Assembly (NCBI GenBank): GCA_965212075.1 | Contig: OZ243043.1 | Span: forward strand, 558,001 to 622,000 | Source: CBDBUR01 sp965212075 | GTDB lineage: Bacteria; Pseudomonadota; Alphaproteobacteria; JAPOUT01; G958296285 | Length of the DNA: 64,000 bases | Reading direction: 5' to 3' | In this document: positions 32,081-40,284 of the stretch, in pieces | Position numbering within the stretch: position 1 is the first letter of the stretch | Layout: every line of letters begins with the position of its first letter | Made by a program: the position numbers and the translations under genes | Notes under the pieces: generated by a model | What the model was told of the DNA's origin: nothing | The model's database searches: none | Seen by the model: the letters and a program-made list of their open reading frames with translations, nothing else

Positions 32081-33295
32081 TTAAATCGGATGAACCGCAT
32101 GATCTCCCTTGATGTTGCCCAGCTTGCGGCGCGGTGAGGGCGGCGCTTGGCTCTCGGCATAGCCCATGCGGAACGCAAATGTTGGCTGCATCCGATTTTT
32201 CACGAGCTTCCTTAATTGGCGATCCATGCGCGCGGGCTTGTTGAGCATGCGCTCGCGATCAACAATTTCTACGGTCTGGTTGATCGGGTGCATCGCGATG
32301 CCGCGCTCAGTCGCCATCAGATGAAGCCTTTGCCATAATTGTCCGGCGGCGAGCGAGTTCTTGACCGTCCAGCGTGTGCGCACCGCAATAATGCCGGCCA
32401 GCGGCGCTGTCGCAAGATGAACATTGCGCGTTGCATCAGCCCAAGCTTGATGGCTGTCTTCAGACGACAAAGCAGGCAGCATTTTTGCCGCCATCAAAAT
32501 CATCGGCGAAAGTCCGGCGGTGTCCAGCGTGACGCCATCGCGATGGCGTTCAATTTCTTCCGGCGAGCCGCGAAACCAATGATGGCTCGCGGCCACCATA
32601 TCTTCATCGTGGATAATTGTTTCTGTCGCCTGATTGGTCAATTTGTCAAAAAGCTCGCGTGAGCGGCCTTCATCAAAAAAAGATAAAGAGATACTCACAG
32701 CGCGCGCAGCGGTTTGAAACAAATTAACGATATCGCCAGGGATCGGCCTGTCGCGCAGATAGGCACCGCGATTTGTGTGGCGCTGTCCGATGGCCTGATA
32801 GAGCGCGCTGCGTGTCGGCTGTGCGCGCGTGAGCGTCAATGTCGCGATGAGCTTTTGTTCGGGGTTTTGAGGAATCGCGTTCAATCTGCCGCCCGTCAGA
32901 TTGACCTCAGCCCTCCAGCCATGAGCAGGCGCGGCAAGCAGCATATTCTCAATCGCGCAGCCCAGCCCGATATGCATTTCGCGCAAATAGGGGTCAAACG
33001 CGCCGAGATTGCGGCGCTGGTCGGCATAAAGGCGGATGATTTTCTGCTCCGCGCTTTCATCCACTTCAAAAACCCAAGGCTGCGTGTTATGAGGATTGGC
33101 CGCGAGCATGCCGGCGATCGCAATGGCTGTCGGCGTCCCCTGATATTGCGGATCGTCCCAAAGCGTCCATAATTTCCACGGATCGCCCTGCGCGACCGAA
33201 AAGGCATCGCGGCGCACACCGTGCCAGACGAACCCGCCAAGCGCGACGAACAAAGTTCCGCCGCCATATTTCAGCAGATCGCGCCGCGAGATCAT
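32081..33295 (-). CDS. Tat-exported nitroreductase-family (Acg-like) flavoprotein
   Basis: The 404-aa product opens with a twin-arginine signal (ISRRDLLKYGGGTLFVALGG), so it would be exported folded with its cofactor. The body resembles the FMN-binding Acg/nitroreductase family: AANPHNTQPWVFEV near residue 67 fits the FMN-contacting 'NxQPW' motif, with RHTNRGAY near 170 and MHPINQ near 325. Such proteins bind FMN; many lack measured nitroreductase activity, and the substrate is unknown. Its ATG overlaps the stop of the propeller lipoprotein gene (ATGA), so both are co-translated and both are predicted outside the cytoplasm. Confidence 0.82.
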   Translation of the reverse strand: MISRRDLLKYGGGTLFVALGGFVWHGVRRDAFSVAQGDPWKLWTLWDDPQYQGTPTAIAIAGMLAANPHNTQPWVFEVDESAEQKIIRLYADQRRNLGAFDPYLREMHIGLGCAIENMLLAAPAHGWRAEVNLTGGRLNAIPQNPEQKLIATLTLTRAQPTRSALYQAIGQRHTNRGAYLRDRPIPGDIVNLFQTAARAVSISLSFFDEGRSRELFDKLTNQATETIIHDEDMVAASHHWFRGSPEEIERHRDGVTLDTAGLSPMILMAAKMLPALSSEDSHQAWADATRNVHLATAPLAGIIAVRTRWTVKNSLAAGQLWQRLHLMATERGIAMHPINQTVEIVDRERMLNKPARMDRQLRKLVKNRMQPTFAFRMGYAESQAPPSPRRKLGNIKGDHAVHPI

Positions 33296-34938
33296 TTGGG
33301 GGGAATCTTCCAGATATTGGCGAATTCATCGGAGGAGAAATAGATCGCGCCGTCTTTGCCGACGGCAAGCCCTGTCGGCAGCACAGTCGGGATGGGGCCG
33401 TCGGGCAGGCCGTTGATCGGCAGATTGTCGGCGATGACCTCGCGCTCGCCATTTTTGTCAACGGCGATGATCCGTCTGAGTTTCGTTTCAGCGATGATGA
33501 ATCGTCCATCCTTAAGCCGTGCTAGACCTTCGGCACCCTGCAGTCCCTGCGCGATAATTTTTTTGGCGCGTGTTTTAAGATTAAAGCTGATTAATCGGCC
33601 AGCGATATTTTCAATCAAAAACAAAGTTTGCTGGTCTTGGCTCAGCAGCAGAGTCGCCGGTCCGGCAAAACCGGTGGCGATTTTTTTCTTCTTTTCCCAT
33701 TTTTTACCGCTCAATTTCAGCAGCGCGCCTTTGGCAAATTCGGCGATGAGCAGCTCGCCATTATCCAAAATGACGGCATCATGCGGCGTCGTAAAACCAT
33801 GGAGCAGAGCAAGTGATTTTTTTGTTTTGCGATCGAGCACTTGCACCGATCCCGCCGACCAGCCGGTCAGCGCGATATACTTGTCATTGACGGCGATATG
33901 CATCGGATAGTCAATTTCGCTGCCGAAGACGCGGCCAATATCGGTGACCTCGCCGCTCGTGGGATTCACCATGCGCGTGGCGAACACATCGGCGACATAA
34001 AGCACCTCTTTGCCGTTTTCGTGCCAGATCGCGACATCGCCTGCCGCAGCCAGCGCGCCGGAAATGATGGTAGTCGCTTTGCCGGTTTTTTTGTCAATTT
34101 CAATGATCGCATTGTCAGCCATATTGGAAATGAACAGCCGCCCGTCAGGATGAAAGGCGAGGTTGTCAATAGAGGGTTTGACTCTTGCGACGATGGTTTT
34201 CTTGCCGGACTTGCGATCAACGCGCACGACATGGCCGAGCGCGGTGTCCACCGCAAACAGATCGCCGCTTTGCGGATCAATGTTGACCGCCGCCGGAACC
34301 TTGAATCCTCTGGCGATCGTTTTGATTTTAGCCTTTTCAAGATCCACTTGGACAATCTCGCCTTTGAACCAGAGCGGGCCGTAGAGCTTGCCGTCTTTGT
34401 CAATTTCAAAGCCATTCAAGCCGCCCATTTTTTCCATGATCTTGCGCGGTTTCTTTTTGCCGGAGACGTCAATTTCATAAAGCGCGTCACCGAGAAAGAC
34501 TTGCGTGGCATAGAGCCGTCCGTCGGGGGCGAAGTCAAGCGAATTGAGGCCGGGCAGACCTTCGGCGACCGCGCGGATCGTGCCGCCCGTCTGTTCGCCA
34601 TTTTTGATGCGCACGGGGTCTTTGACGTAGATTTTTCCTTCCAAGAACGCCGTCCAAGCAATCATGCCGTCTTCGGCAAAAGCGATATCATCAGCTTGGC
34701 CGCGGGTCGGCGGAATGAAGGTTTTGCTTGTGCCGCTTCTGATGTCAATCTCGTAGGTCTGCGACCCCAAAACCGATCCGGCGAGCAAGCGGCCTTGATT
34801 ATCAAAGCCCAGCCCGTGAATGCCGTGAAAGGGCGATTTCGGAGTCACTTCCTCAGGGCTGCCGCAGGCGGCTAGAGAGCCGAAAGCGGCTAAGACGCAG
34901 CAGATCATCAGCGCAAAATGTTTTCTATCTCTTTTCAT
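33292..34938 (-). CDS. Beta-propeller (NHL/SMP-30-like) lipoprotein
   Basis: The 548-aa product has a lipoprotein signal ending GSLAAC-GS (Cys near residue 25). Repeats of about 40-45 residues follow, built on FDNQGRLLAGS, FAPDGRLYATQ, IDKDGKLYGPL, IDPQSGDLFAVD, FHPDGRLFISN and LDNGELLIAEF. This is the blade pattern of NHL/SMP-30 propellers, and nearly the whole chain is propeller. Such proteins are hydrolases or binding scaffolds; no catalytic set is identifiable by eye. It overlaps the HIT gene upstream and the nitroreductase downstream by four bases each, suggesting a joint envelope function for the latter pair. Confidence 0.82.
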   Translation of the reverse strand: MKRDRKHFALMICCVLAAFGSLAACGSPEEVTPKSPFHGIHGLGFDNQGRLLAGSVLGSQTYEIDIRSGTSKTFIPPTRGQADDIAFAEDGMIAWTAFLEGKIYVKDPVRIKNGEQTGGTIRAVAEGLPGLNSLDFAPDGRLYATQVFLGDALYEIDVSGKKKPRKIMEKMGGLNGFEIDKDGKLYGPLWFKGEIVQVDLEKAKIKTIARGFKVPAAVNIDPQSGDLFAVDTALGHVVRVDRKSGKKTIVARVKPSIDNLAFHPDGRLFISNMADNAIIEIDKKTGKATTIISGALAAAGDVAIWHENGKEVLYVADVFATRMVNPTSGEVTDIGRVFGSEIDYPMHIAVNDKYIALTGWSAGSVQVLDRKTKKSLALLHGFTTPHDAVILDNGELLIAEFAKGALLKLSGKKWEKKKKIATGFAGPATLLLSQDQQTLFLIENIAGRLISFNLKTRAKKIIAQGLQGAEGLARLKDGRFIIAETKLRRIIAVDKNGEREVIADNLPINGLPDGPIPTVLPTGLAVGKDGAIYFSSDEFANIWKIPPK

Positions 34939-35378
34939 AAATCCTCCAATGCCGCCTTGATTTGCGCGGCGTGTTTTTTGAGTTCGTCCATGTCGGCTGT
35001 TTTGCGTCCGTGCAGCGGCAGATCGGATAAAGAGGCTGGCGCATTCGGGTCATGGCGCGGAATGATATGAAAATGAATATGAAACACGGTCTGGCCGGCG
35101 GGGGCGCCATTGAGCTGGGCGACCACGATGCCTGCGCAATCAAAGGCTTTCTTGACGGCGCGCGCGACTTTTTGAGTCATGCGGATCGTCGCGGCGGCAT
35201 AATCAGGATCAAGAGAGAGCAAATCTTCTGCCGGTGATTTCGGGATCACAAGCACATGGCCGGGCGCTTGCGGCATGATGTCCATAAAGACGAATGTATG
35301 CTCATCCTGCGCGACTTCAATGCAAGGCATCTCGCCGCGCAATATCTTGGCAAAAATATTATCTTTATCGTAAGCCAT
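34935..35378 (-). CDS. HIT-family (HinT-like) nucleotide hydrolase
   Basis: The 147-aa cytoplasmic protein has the histidine triad HIHFHII near residue 97, in which the middle His is the nucleophile acting on adenosine phosphoramidates or related nucleotides. Upstream are the FAKILRGEMPCIEVAQDE opening and MPQAPGHVLVIPKS, typical of the HinT/Fhit-like branch. Its stop overlaps the propeller gene start by four bases, and 33 bp separate it from the DUF482 gene. Substrate is not predictable. Confidence 0.92.
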   Translation of the reverse strand: MAYDKDNIFAKILRGEMPCIEVAQDEHTFVFMDIMPQAPGHVLVIPKSPAEDLLSLDPDYAAATIRMTQKVARAVKKAFDCAGIVVAQLNGAPAGQTVFHIHFHIIPRHDPNAPASLSDLPLHGRKTADMDELKKHAAQIKAALEDL

Positions 35379-35411
35379 CTGGCACCTCCCTGCTGATAGT
35401 CTATCAAAAAA

Positions 35412-36530
35412 TCATGCTTTATGGAAAGGGGTAGCGGTGCGCAGAGCGGCGATTTGCGCGTCAATGGCGCAGCTTTCATCGGCGAGATAATCGCTGACGG
35501 CGCGCGCCAATCCCGCATGGGCGATTTTATGCGCCGAATAAGTTTTGACCGGCTCATAGCCGCGCTCTATTTTATGCGGCCCTTGCGCGCCCGCTTCAAC
35601 ATAAGCGAGATCGTGGGCTAAGGCATAATCTATCGCTTGGTAGTAGCTGAGCTCAAAATGCAAGAAGGGCTTATATTCACGGCAGCCCCAATAGCGTCCG
35701 TAGAGGCGGTCGGCACCGATGAAATTCAAAGCGCCCGCGATCGGACGGCCAGCTTCCTCGGCGATGATGAGTAAAATGCGATCAGCAAGCTGCTCACCGA
35801 AGAGGCTAAAACATTCGCGCGTCAAATAAGGATGACCCCATTTTCTCATGCCGGTATCGGTATAAAATTCAAAAAACATATCCCAGATATTTTCGGTCAG
35901 ATCGGAGCCGGTCAATTGTTTGATCGTCAGGCCTTTTTGCGCCGCGGCGCGCTCTTTGCGCAGAGCTTTGCGGCGGCGCGAGGTGAGGTTGGCCAAAAAC
36001 GCCTCAAAGTCGCCATAATTTTTGTTATGCCAGTGAAATTGAATGCCGGTGCGCGAGAGCATATTGTTTTTGCACATGGATGACCACTGGCCAGCGTCAG
36101 GAAAATTTATATGAAGCGACGAAGCTTTGAACTGATTCATCACTTCAATCGCAGCGCCGATCATCGTCGGATAATGTTCGGGCGCAGCCAAAAGGCGCAA
36201 GCCCGTCACCGGCGTGAAGGGCACACAAGAAACAAGCTTGGGATAATAATCATGACCGGCGCGCTCAAGCGCATCAGCCCAAGCGTGGTCAAAGATATAT
36301 TCACCTTGGCTGTGGCTTTTGAGGTAAAGCGGCATCGCGCCGGTAATTTTATCTTCATCTTTGAGAATGAGATGACAAGGCTGCCATCCTGTCTGCGGTG
36401 CCACCGAGCGTGAGGCCTCAAGTGCATAAAGAAACGCGTGCGAGAGAAAAGGATCGCTGCCAGCTAATTGATCCCATTGATCGGCGGCGATTTTATCAAG
36501 CCCGCTGATGACTTGGATATTTGCGGTCAT
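35412..36530 (-). CDS. DUF482/FemAB-like acyltransferase-fold protein
   Basis: The 372-aa product matches the GNAT-fold family annotated 'peptidogalycan biosynthesis/recognition' (DUF482), common in alphaproteobacteria. Recognisable pieces are DPFLSHAFLYALEASRSV near residue 25, FTPVTGLRLL, the RRKALRKERAAAQ basic stretch near 190, the KWGHPYLTRECF segment, and YGRYWGCREYKPFLHFELSYYQ near 280. VEAGAQGPHKIERGYEP lies near 315. FemAB relatives transfer amino acids from aminoacyl-tRNA, but the role here is unproven. ATG 36530 is preferred to TTG 36551, which would overlap the RidA stop. Confidence 0.85.
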   Translation of the reverse strand: MTANIQVISGLDKIAADQWDQLAGSDPFLSHAFLYALEASRSVAPQTGWQPCHLILKDEDKITGAMPLYLKSHSQGEYIFDHAWADALERAGHDYYPKLVSCVPFTPVTGLRLLAAPEHYPTMIGAAIEVMNQFKASSLHINFPDAGQWSSMCKNNMLSRTGIQFHWHNKNYGDFEAFLANLTSRRRKALRKERAAAQKGLTIKQLTGSDLTENIWDMFFEFYTDTGMRKWGHPYLTRECFSLFGEQLADRILLIIAEEAGRPIAGALNFIGADRLYGRYWGCREYKPFLHFELSYYQAIDYALAHDLAYVEAGAQGPHKIERGYEPVKTYSAHKIAHAGLARAVSDYLADESCAIDAQIAALRTATPFHKA

Positions 36531-36547
36531 GATTTTTTCACTAGATT

Positions 36548-37027
36548 TCAAAACTTAATTTCAAATAGGGCCTCAATTTCCACAGCGGCGCGGCGCGGCA
36601 AAGATGAGACGCCGACCGCAAAGCGCGTATGGCGTCCGCGCGCTCCCATCACCGCGATCAGCAAATCCGACGCGCCATTGATCACTTCAGGATGATTGCC
36701 AAAATCAGACGCCGCATTGACGAAGCCGCCAAGGCGCAGACAGCTCTTCACGCGATCAAGGTCGCCTGCGCAGGCTTGCTTCAATTGCGCGAGCACATGC
36801 AGCGCGCATATCTTTGCCGCATGCGCGCCTTCTTTTTCGGTCAGCGTGTTGCCAATCACACCTTGAATGATCCGGCCATTTTCAACGGGAACTTGTCCGG
36901 AAATGAATACGCAATGTTCGCTAATTGTCCTTTCACTGGCAATCCAAGGCCGATAAGAACCAGCACTGGGCAGCGGCTCTGGCAGAGCCAATCCCATTTC
37001 TTTGAGTTTTGTTTCTATTTGATTCAT
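36548..37027 (-). CDS. RidA/YjgF-family protein
   Basis: RidA-type proteins hydrolyse reactive enamine/imine intermediates such as 2-aminoacrylate; other branches have unknown roles. The 159-aa product is the longer form with about 30 extra N-terminal residues. The fold is marked by VFISGQVPVENG and GVIGNTLTEKEG. The C-terminal signature GRHTRFAVGVSSLPRRAAVEIEA includes the conserved Arg-Glu region. It is first gene of a reverse operon with DUF482, HIT, propeller and nitroreductase genes. A TATAAT on the minus strand at 37050-37055 is a plausible -10. Confidence 0.9.
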   Translation of the reverse strand: MNQIETKLKEMGLALPEPLPSAGSYRPWIASERTISEHCVFISGQVPVENGRIIQGVIGNTLTEKEGAHAAKICALHVLAQLKQACAGDLDRVKSCLRLGGFVNAASDFGNHPEVINGASDLLIAVMGARGRHTRFAVGVSSLPRRAAVEIEALFEIKF

Positions 37028-37049
37028 CTTTTTATGCTCCTGTTGGTTT

Positions 37050-37090
37050 ATTATACGCCTGTTGACTCGGGGCAGATTCTACGAAAATAT
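37050..37090. promoter_or_regulatory. Divergent promoter region between ridA and the H1-like gene
   Basis: Minus strand: a perfect TATAAT at 37050-37055 for ridA, with no good -35. Plus strand: TTGACT at 37062-37067 with AAATAT/AATATA 17-18 bp downstream (37085-37091), weak, for the lysine-rich protein gene at 37158. The two elements would face each other across about 7 bp. The rest of the 130-bp gap shows nothing further. Confidence 0.35.
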
Positions 37091-37157
37091 AGAGGCTGCG
37101 TATAGATCGGCAGGAGGCGCGGTCATAAAGACCATTAGGCATTTGGAGACCATCAGG

Positions 37158-37694
37158 ATGGCCAAAAAGAAAAAGACAGTTAGGAAAAAGGCGGCTAAAA
37201 AAAAGGCGGTTAAGAGAAAAACAATAAAGAAAAAGACGATAAAGAGAAAGACAGTAAAGAGAAAAGCTGCAAAAAAGAAAACTGTAAAAAAGACCGCAAA
37301 ACGTCAAAAATCGGCGAAGACACAAGACGCCCAATCTTCCGATGACGCAGCATCTTTGGCGGGTCGCCGCCGTGCCTTAAGAAGAAGACGGCGGACTTTG
37401 CGCATGAAAAAAGCCGGCACGTCAATCACTGATGTGGGCATGGTTGCAGGCACGGCGAGCCGTTCAACATTGTTGACGCGCACGCGGATCATTCGCAAGC
37501 GCGAGGATATCGGCATTTTGCCGATTGACAAAAATGTGATGATTAAGGAGCTGATTCAAGCTGGTAGCATTACTAAGCTAGCGACGCGTTTTGGCGTCAC
37601 AAAGCAGGCGATTGGCTCATGGTTTGGGCGGCGTGGATTGCAGGCAGTTGATGTCGCTGGTGAACATGCGACGCATAAAAAAGAAATAATGTAG
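37158..37694 (+). CDS. Histone-H1-like lysine-rich protein with C-terminal HTH
   Basis: The 178-aa product starts MAKKKKTVRKKAAKKKAVKR. About 55 residues of K/R with T, V, I or A spacers resemble histone H1 tails and AlgP-like proteins. A second basic run is RRRALRRRRRTLRMKK near residue 80. The C-terminal ~50 residues form a helix-turn-helix (ITKLATRFGVTKQAIGSWFGRRGLQAV), like a homeo or transposase-type HTH. DNA or RNA binding is likely. ATG 37158, with GGAG at 37145, is chosen over an upstream TTG at 37062. The stop TAG shares its G with the GTG of the diguanylate cyclase, so the two are tightly coupled. Not recognised beyond these domains. Confidence 0.75.
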   Translation: MAKKKKTVRKKAAKKKAVKRKTIKKKTIKRKTVKRKAAKKKTVKKTAKRQKSAKTQDAQSSDDAASLAGRRRALRRRRRTLRMKKAGTSITDVGMVAGTASRSTLLTRTRIIRKREDIGILPIDKNVMIKELIQAGSITKLATRFGVTKQAIGSWFGRRGLQAVDVAGEHATHKKEIM

Positions 37695-38935
37695 TGAGCG
37701 CGCGCGTTTTTCTGACAGATTCATTTCGTGATAGCCCTTTTGTTGATTCTCTATGCGAGTTTTTAGGCGAGTCTTTGGATGCAGCGTTGTTTGATCTATG
37801 GCTGGGCGGCGACGCCAAAGAGGCGCAGCCCGACATTATCGTGACGACTCCGCGCGAAGAATCTGAAAGCTTGTCTCGCTTGGGCGCACCGATCATTTGC
37901 TTGTCTGACCAGCCGACCGGCCAATGGGCGGACGGCGTGGAGGATGTCATTCATCCGCATGATTTTGGCCTGTTGATTGCCTCACTGCGCGTGCTGCACC
38001 AGCAGCGACAGATTGCGCGTCTGCTGGATTCTTATGCCGATATGGCGCATAAGAATTTGCTGCAAAAGGCTGCGCTCATGCCGGAATTTTCTTCTGCTTC
38101 TGGCAAGGTGCTGGTCTATGCGGATCAAGAAGATGTTGATGCGCTTTCGGCGGCTCTTGACGGCCAGCATGACATCTACCAAAACGAGCTGGACAGGCCT
38201 GACTCTATCCCCGATCTGATCATCGTCAAAGATGACATGAATGTTTTTGTGCAGCTATCCGCACAGCCTGACCGAGAAATTCCGGTGATGTTTTGGTCTG
38301 CGGATCGGATAAAAATTATCCGCGCGCTCAACGCCGATGCTTCCGGCTATATGATGGCTCTCTCTTCTTGTGTGCCGCGCATTGAGCGGCAAATTCAAAA
38401 TAGCCGCCGCCGCGCGCGCTTGAAGCAGGATTTGGGCTTGACGTTTGATCTGGCAGTCAGAGATGAGCTGACCGGTCTTTATAATCGCCGTTTTATGATC
38501 GCGCATTTGCCGGAAGTGATCAAAAATGTGATGAAGCAGGAAAAAAAGCGCCTTGCGGTGCTTCTGCTTGATATTGATCGCTTCAAGAATATCAATGATT
38601 ATTGGGGGCATGATACAGGCGATGCGATTTTGCGGCGTGCTGCGGCTTTGTTTGCTGAAGTCTTGCGCAAGGATGATGAAATCTATCGGATTGGCGGCGA
38701 GGAATTTCTTGCGGTTCTGCCGAATGTCGGCATGAAGGAGGCCTATGCGATCGCGCAGCGTCTATGCGCGCTGATTGACGATACGCACTTTGTTGTCGGC
38801 GAGGCGGTCGTGCCGGTCACGATCTCAGCGGGCGTTGGCCTATTCCAGCCCGGAGAGCGCGTGCAAAATCTTCTCAAGCGCGCCGATGAGGCTTTATATC
38901 GGGCCAAGAATCTCGGTCGCAATCAAGCGGCTTAG
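37694..38935 (+). CDS. PleD-like diguanylate cyclase with two degenerate receiver domains
   Basis: The 413-aa product makes c-di-GMP from GTP. The GGDEF domain (about 260-410) has DELTGLYNRRFM, LLLDIDRFKNINDYWGHDTGD and active-site GGEEF. RxxD (RKDD) lies five residues before GGEEF, the position of the inhibitory c-di-GMP I-site in PleD. The first ~240 residues have the size and secondary pattern of two REC domains, and SLRVLHQQRQI recalls PleD. However, the acidic pocket and phospho-Asp are missing (PDIIVTTP and PDLIIVKDD where receivers have DxxLLD). Control by phosphorylation is therefore unlikely. GTG start 37694 overlaps the H1-like gene by one base. Confidence 0.88.
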   Translation: MSARVFLTDSFRDSPFVDSLCEFLGESLDAALFDLWLGGDAKEAQPDIIVTTPREESESLSRLGAPIICLSDQPTGQWADGVEDVIHPHDFGLLIASLRVLHQQRQIARLLDSYADMAHKNLLQKAALMPEFSSASGKVLVYADQEDVDALSAALDGQHDIYQNELDRPDSIPDLIIVKDDMNVFVQLSAQPDREIPVMFWSADRIKIIRALNADASGYMMALSSCVPRIERQIQNSRRRARLKQDLGLTFDLAVRDELTGLYNRRFMIAHLPEVIKNVMKQEKKRLAVLLLDIDRFKNINDYWGHDTGDAILRRAAALFAEVLRKDDEIYRIGGEEFLAVLPNVGMKEAYAIAQRLCALIDDTHFVVGEAVVPVTISAGVGLFQPGERVQNLLKRADEALYRAKNLGRNQAA

Positions 38936-38942
38936 GCGCGCG

Positions 38943-40274
38943 ATGAGACTCACGCGATATTTTTTGCCAATTTTGCGCGAAGAGCCATCAGAAGCGCATA
39001 TTGCTTCCCATCGTCTTTTGCTGCGCGCGGGTCTGGCGCGTCAGACGAGTGCCGGGATTTATGCGTGGCTGCCTTTGGGCTTTCGTGTGTTGCGCAAGAT
39101 TATCGAAATTGTCCGCGCCGAGCAGGATCGTGCGGGAGCGATTGAGCTTTTGATGCCGACCTTGCAGCCTGCGCAGATGTGGCAAAAGTCTGGTCGCTAC
39201 GATGATTATGGCGATGAGATGCTGCGGATCAAAGATCGCGCTGGCCGCGAGATGCTCTATGGCCCGACCAATGAGGAGATGATCACCGAAATTTTCAGCC
39301 ATGAAAGCAAATCTTGGCGGGATGCCGGACGGATTCTCTACCATATCCAGTGGAAGTTCAGAGATGAAATTCGCCCGCGTTTTGGCGTTTTGCGCGCGCG
39401 CGAATTTTTGATGAAAGACGGCTATTCCTTTGACCTTGACCGCCAGAGTGCTGAGCGGAGCTACCAGAAAATGTTTATTTCTTATTTGAGGATTTTTGCG
39501 CGTTTGGGCGTTCCGGCGATACCGGTTGCGGCGGACACGGGGCCTATTGGCGGCGATTTGAGTCATGAATTTGTTGTTTTGGCGGAGACGGGGGAGTCAG
39601 AGATTTACTGCCATCGCGCTTTGAAGGATCTGCCGCCGCCCGATGATGGCGTGGATTATGATCAGGATTTGACCCCTTTGATCAAAACTTGGACGCAGCT
39701 TTATGCCGCTGAGAGCGAAAAGCATGATCCGCAGCGTTTTGAAAAAGAAATCGCGCCGCCCGATCGCCTGATGACGCGCGGCATTGAAGTCGGGCATATT
39801 TTTTATTTTGGCGAAAAATATACCAAGCCGTTTGATGCGTCTTTGGTTGATGCTGAAGGCGTGTCGCGGCTGATGCATTGCGGCTCTTATGGCATTGGCA
39901 TTTCGCGCCTTGTGGGTGCGATCATTGAGGCAAGCCATGATGATAAAGGGATTATCTGGCCGGAAGCGGTAGCGCCGTTTGCGGTGGGGCTTGTCAATCT
40001 AGCACCCAATGATGAAGCTTGCGTCCAGCAAAGCGAGCAATTATATCAAACATTAACCCAGCAGCAGGTGGATGTGCTTTATGATGATCGCGATGAGCGC
40101 GCCGGAGCGAAATTAGCGACGATGGATTTGATCGGGCTGCCGCGGCAGATCGTGATTGGACCGCGCAATCTCAAAAAGAATGTCGTAGAGTTGAAATCAC
40201 GCCGCAGTGGCGAAAGCACACAGATGGCACCCGCTGCTGTAATTGCGCGGCTAACAAAAAATAAAGGAAAATAG
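38943..40274 (+). CDS. proS: Prolyl-tRNA synthetase, short alphaproteobacterial form
   Basis: This class II synthetase charges tRNA-Pro. At 443 aa it lacks the ~180-residue editing insertion of the E. coli enzyme, as is normal in alphaproteobacteria. Motif 1 region: GIYAWLPLGFRVLRKI; motif 2: KFRDEIRPRFGVLRAREFLMKD near residue 138; TNEEM near 107; motif 3: GSYGIGISRLVGAI near 318. The anticodon-binding domain fills the last 100 residues. ATG 38943 is chosen because the family starts MRLTRYFLP; an in-frame extension into the cyclase gene is not coding. It precedes lolC as in other alphaproteobacteria. Confidence 0.96.
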   Translation: MRLTRYFLPILREEPSEAHIASHRLLLRAGLARQTSAGIYAWLPLGFRVLRKIIEIVRAEQDRAGAIELLMPTLQPAQMWQKSGRYDDYGDEMLRIKDRAGREMLYGPTNEEMITEIFSHESKSWRDAGRILYHIQWKFRDEIRPRFGVLRAREFLMKDGYSFDLDRQSAERSYQKMFISYLRIFARLGVPAIPVAADTGPIGGDLSHEFVVLAETGESEIYCHRALKDLPPPDDGVDYDQDLTPLIKTWTQLYAAESEKHDPQRFEKEIAPPDRLMTRGIEVGHIFYFGEKYTKPFDASLVDAEGVSRLMHCGSYGIGISRLVGAIIEASHDDKGIIWPEAVAPFAVGLVNLAPNDEACVQQSEQLYQTLTQQQVDVLYDDRDERAGAKLATMDLIGLPRQIVIGPRNLKKNVVELKSRRSGESTQMAPAAVIARLTKNKGK

Positions 40275-40280
40275 AGGAAA
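40261..40280 (+). repeat. 10-bp imperfect tandem repeat across the proS stop
   Basis: ATAAAGGAAA (40261-40270) and ATAGAGGAAA (40271-40280) differ at one base. The proS stop TAG (40272-40274) lies in the second copy. The second copy supplies the AGAGGA ribosome binding site of lolC at 40285. Same pattern as at clpS and lolC. Confidence 0.7.
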
Positions 40281-40284
40281 TAAT

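Noticed and set aside
37158..37330. Lysine-rich stretch as a spurious purine-rich low-complexity ORF
   Set aside because: It has a ribosome binding site, joins in frame to a clear HTH region, and its stop is coupled to the next gene's start; histone-H1-like tails have just this composition.
38775..38942. ProRS starting 56 codons upstream inside the cyclase gene
   Set aside because: The extension is a frame-shifted reading of the GGDEF domain end; family proteins begin MRLTRYF at 38943.
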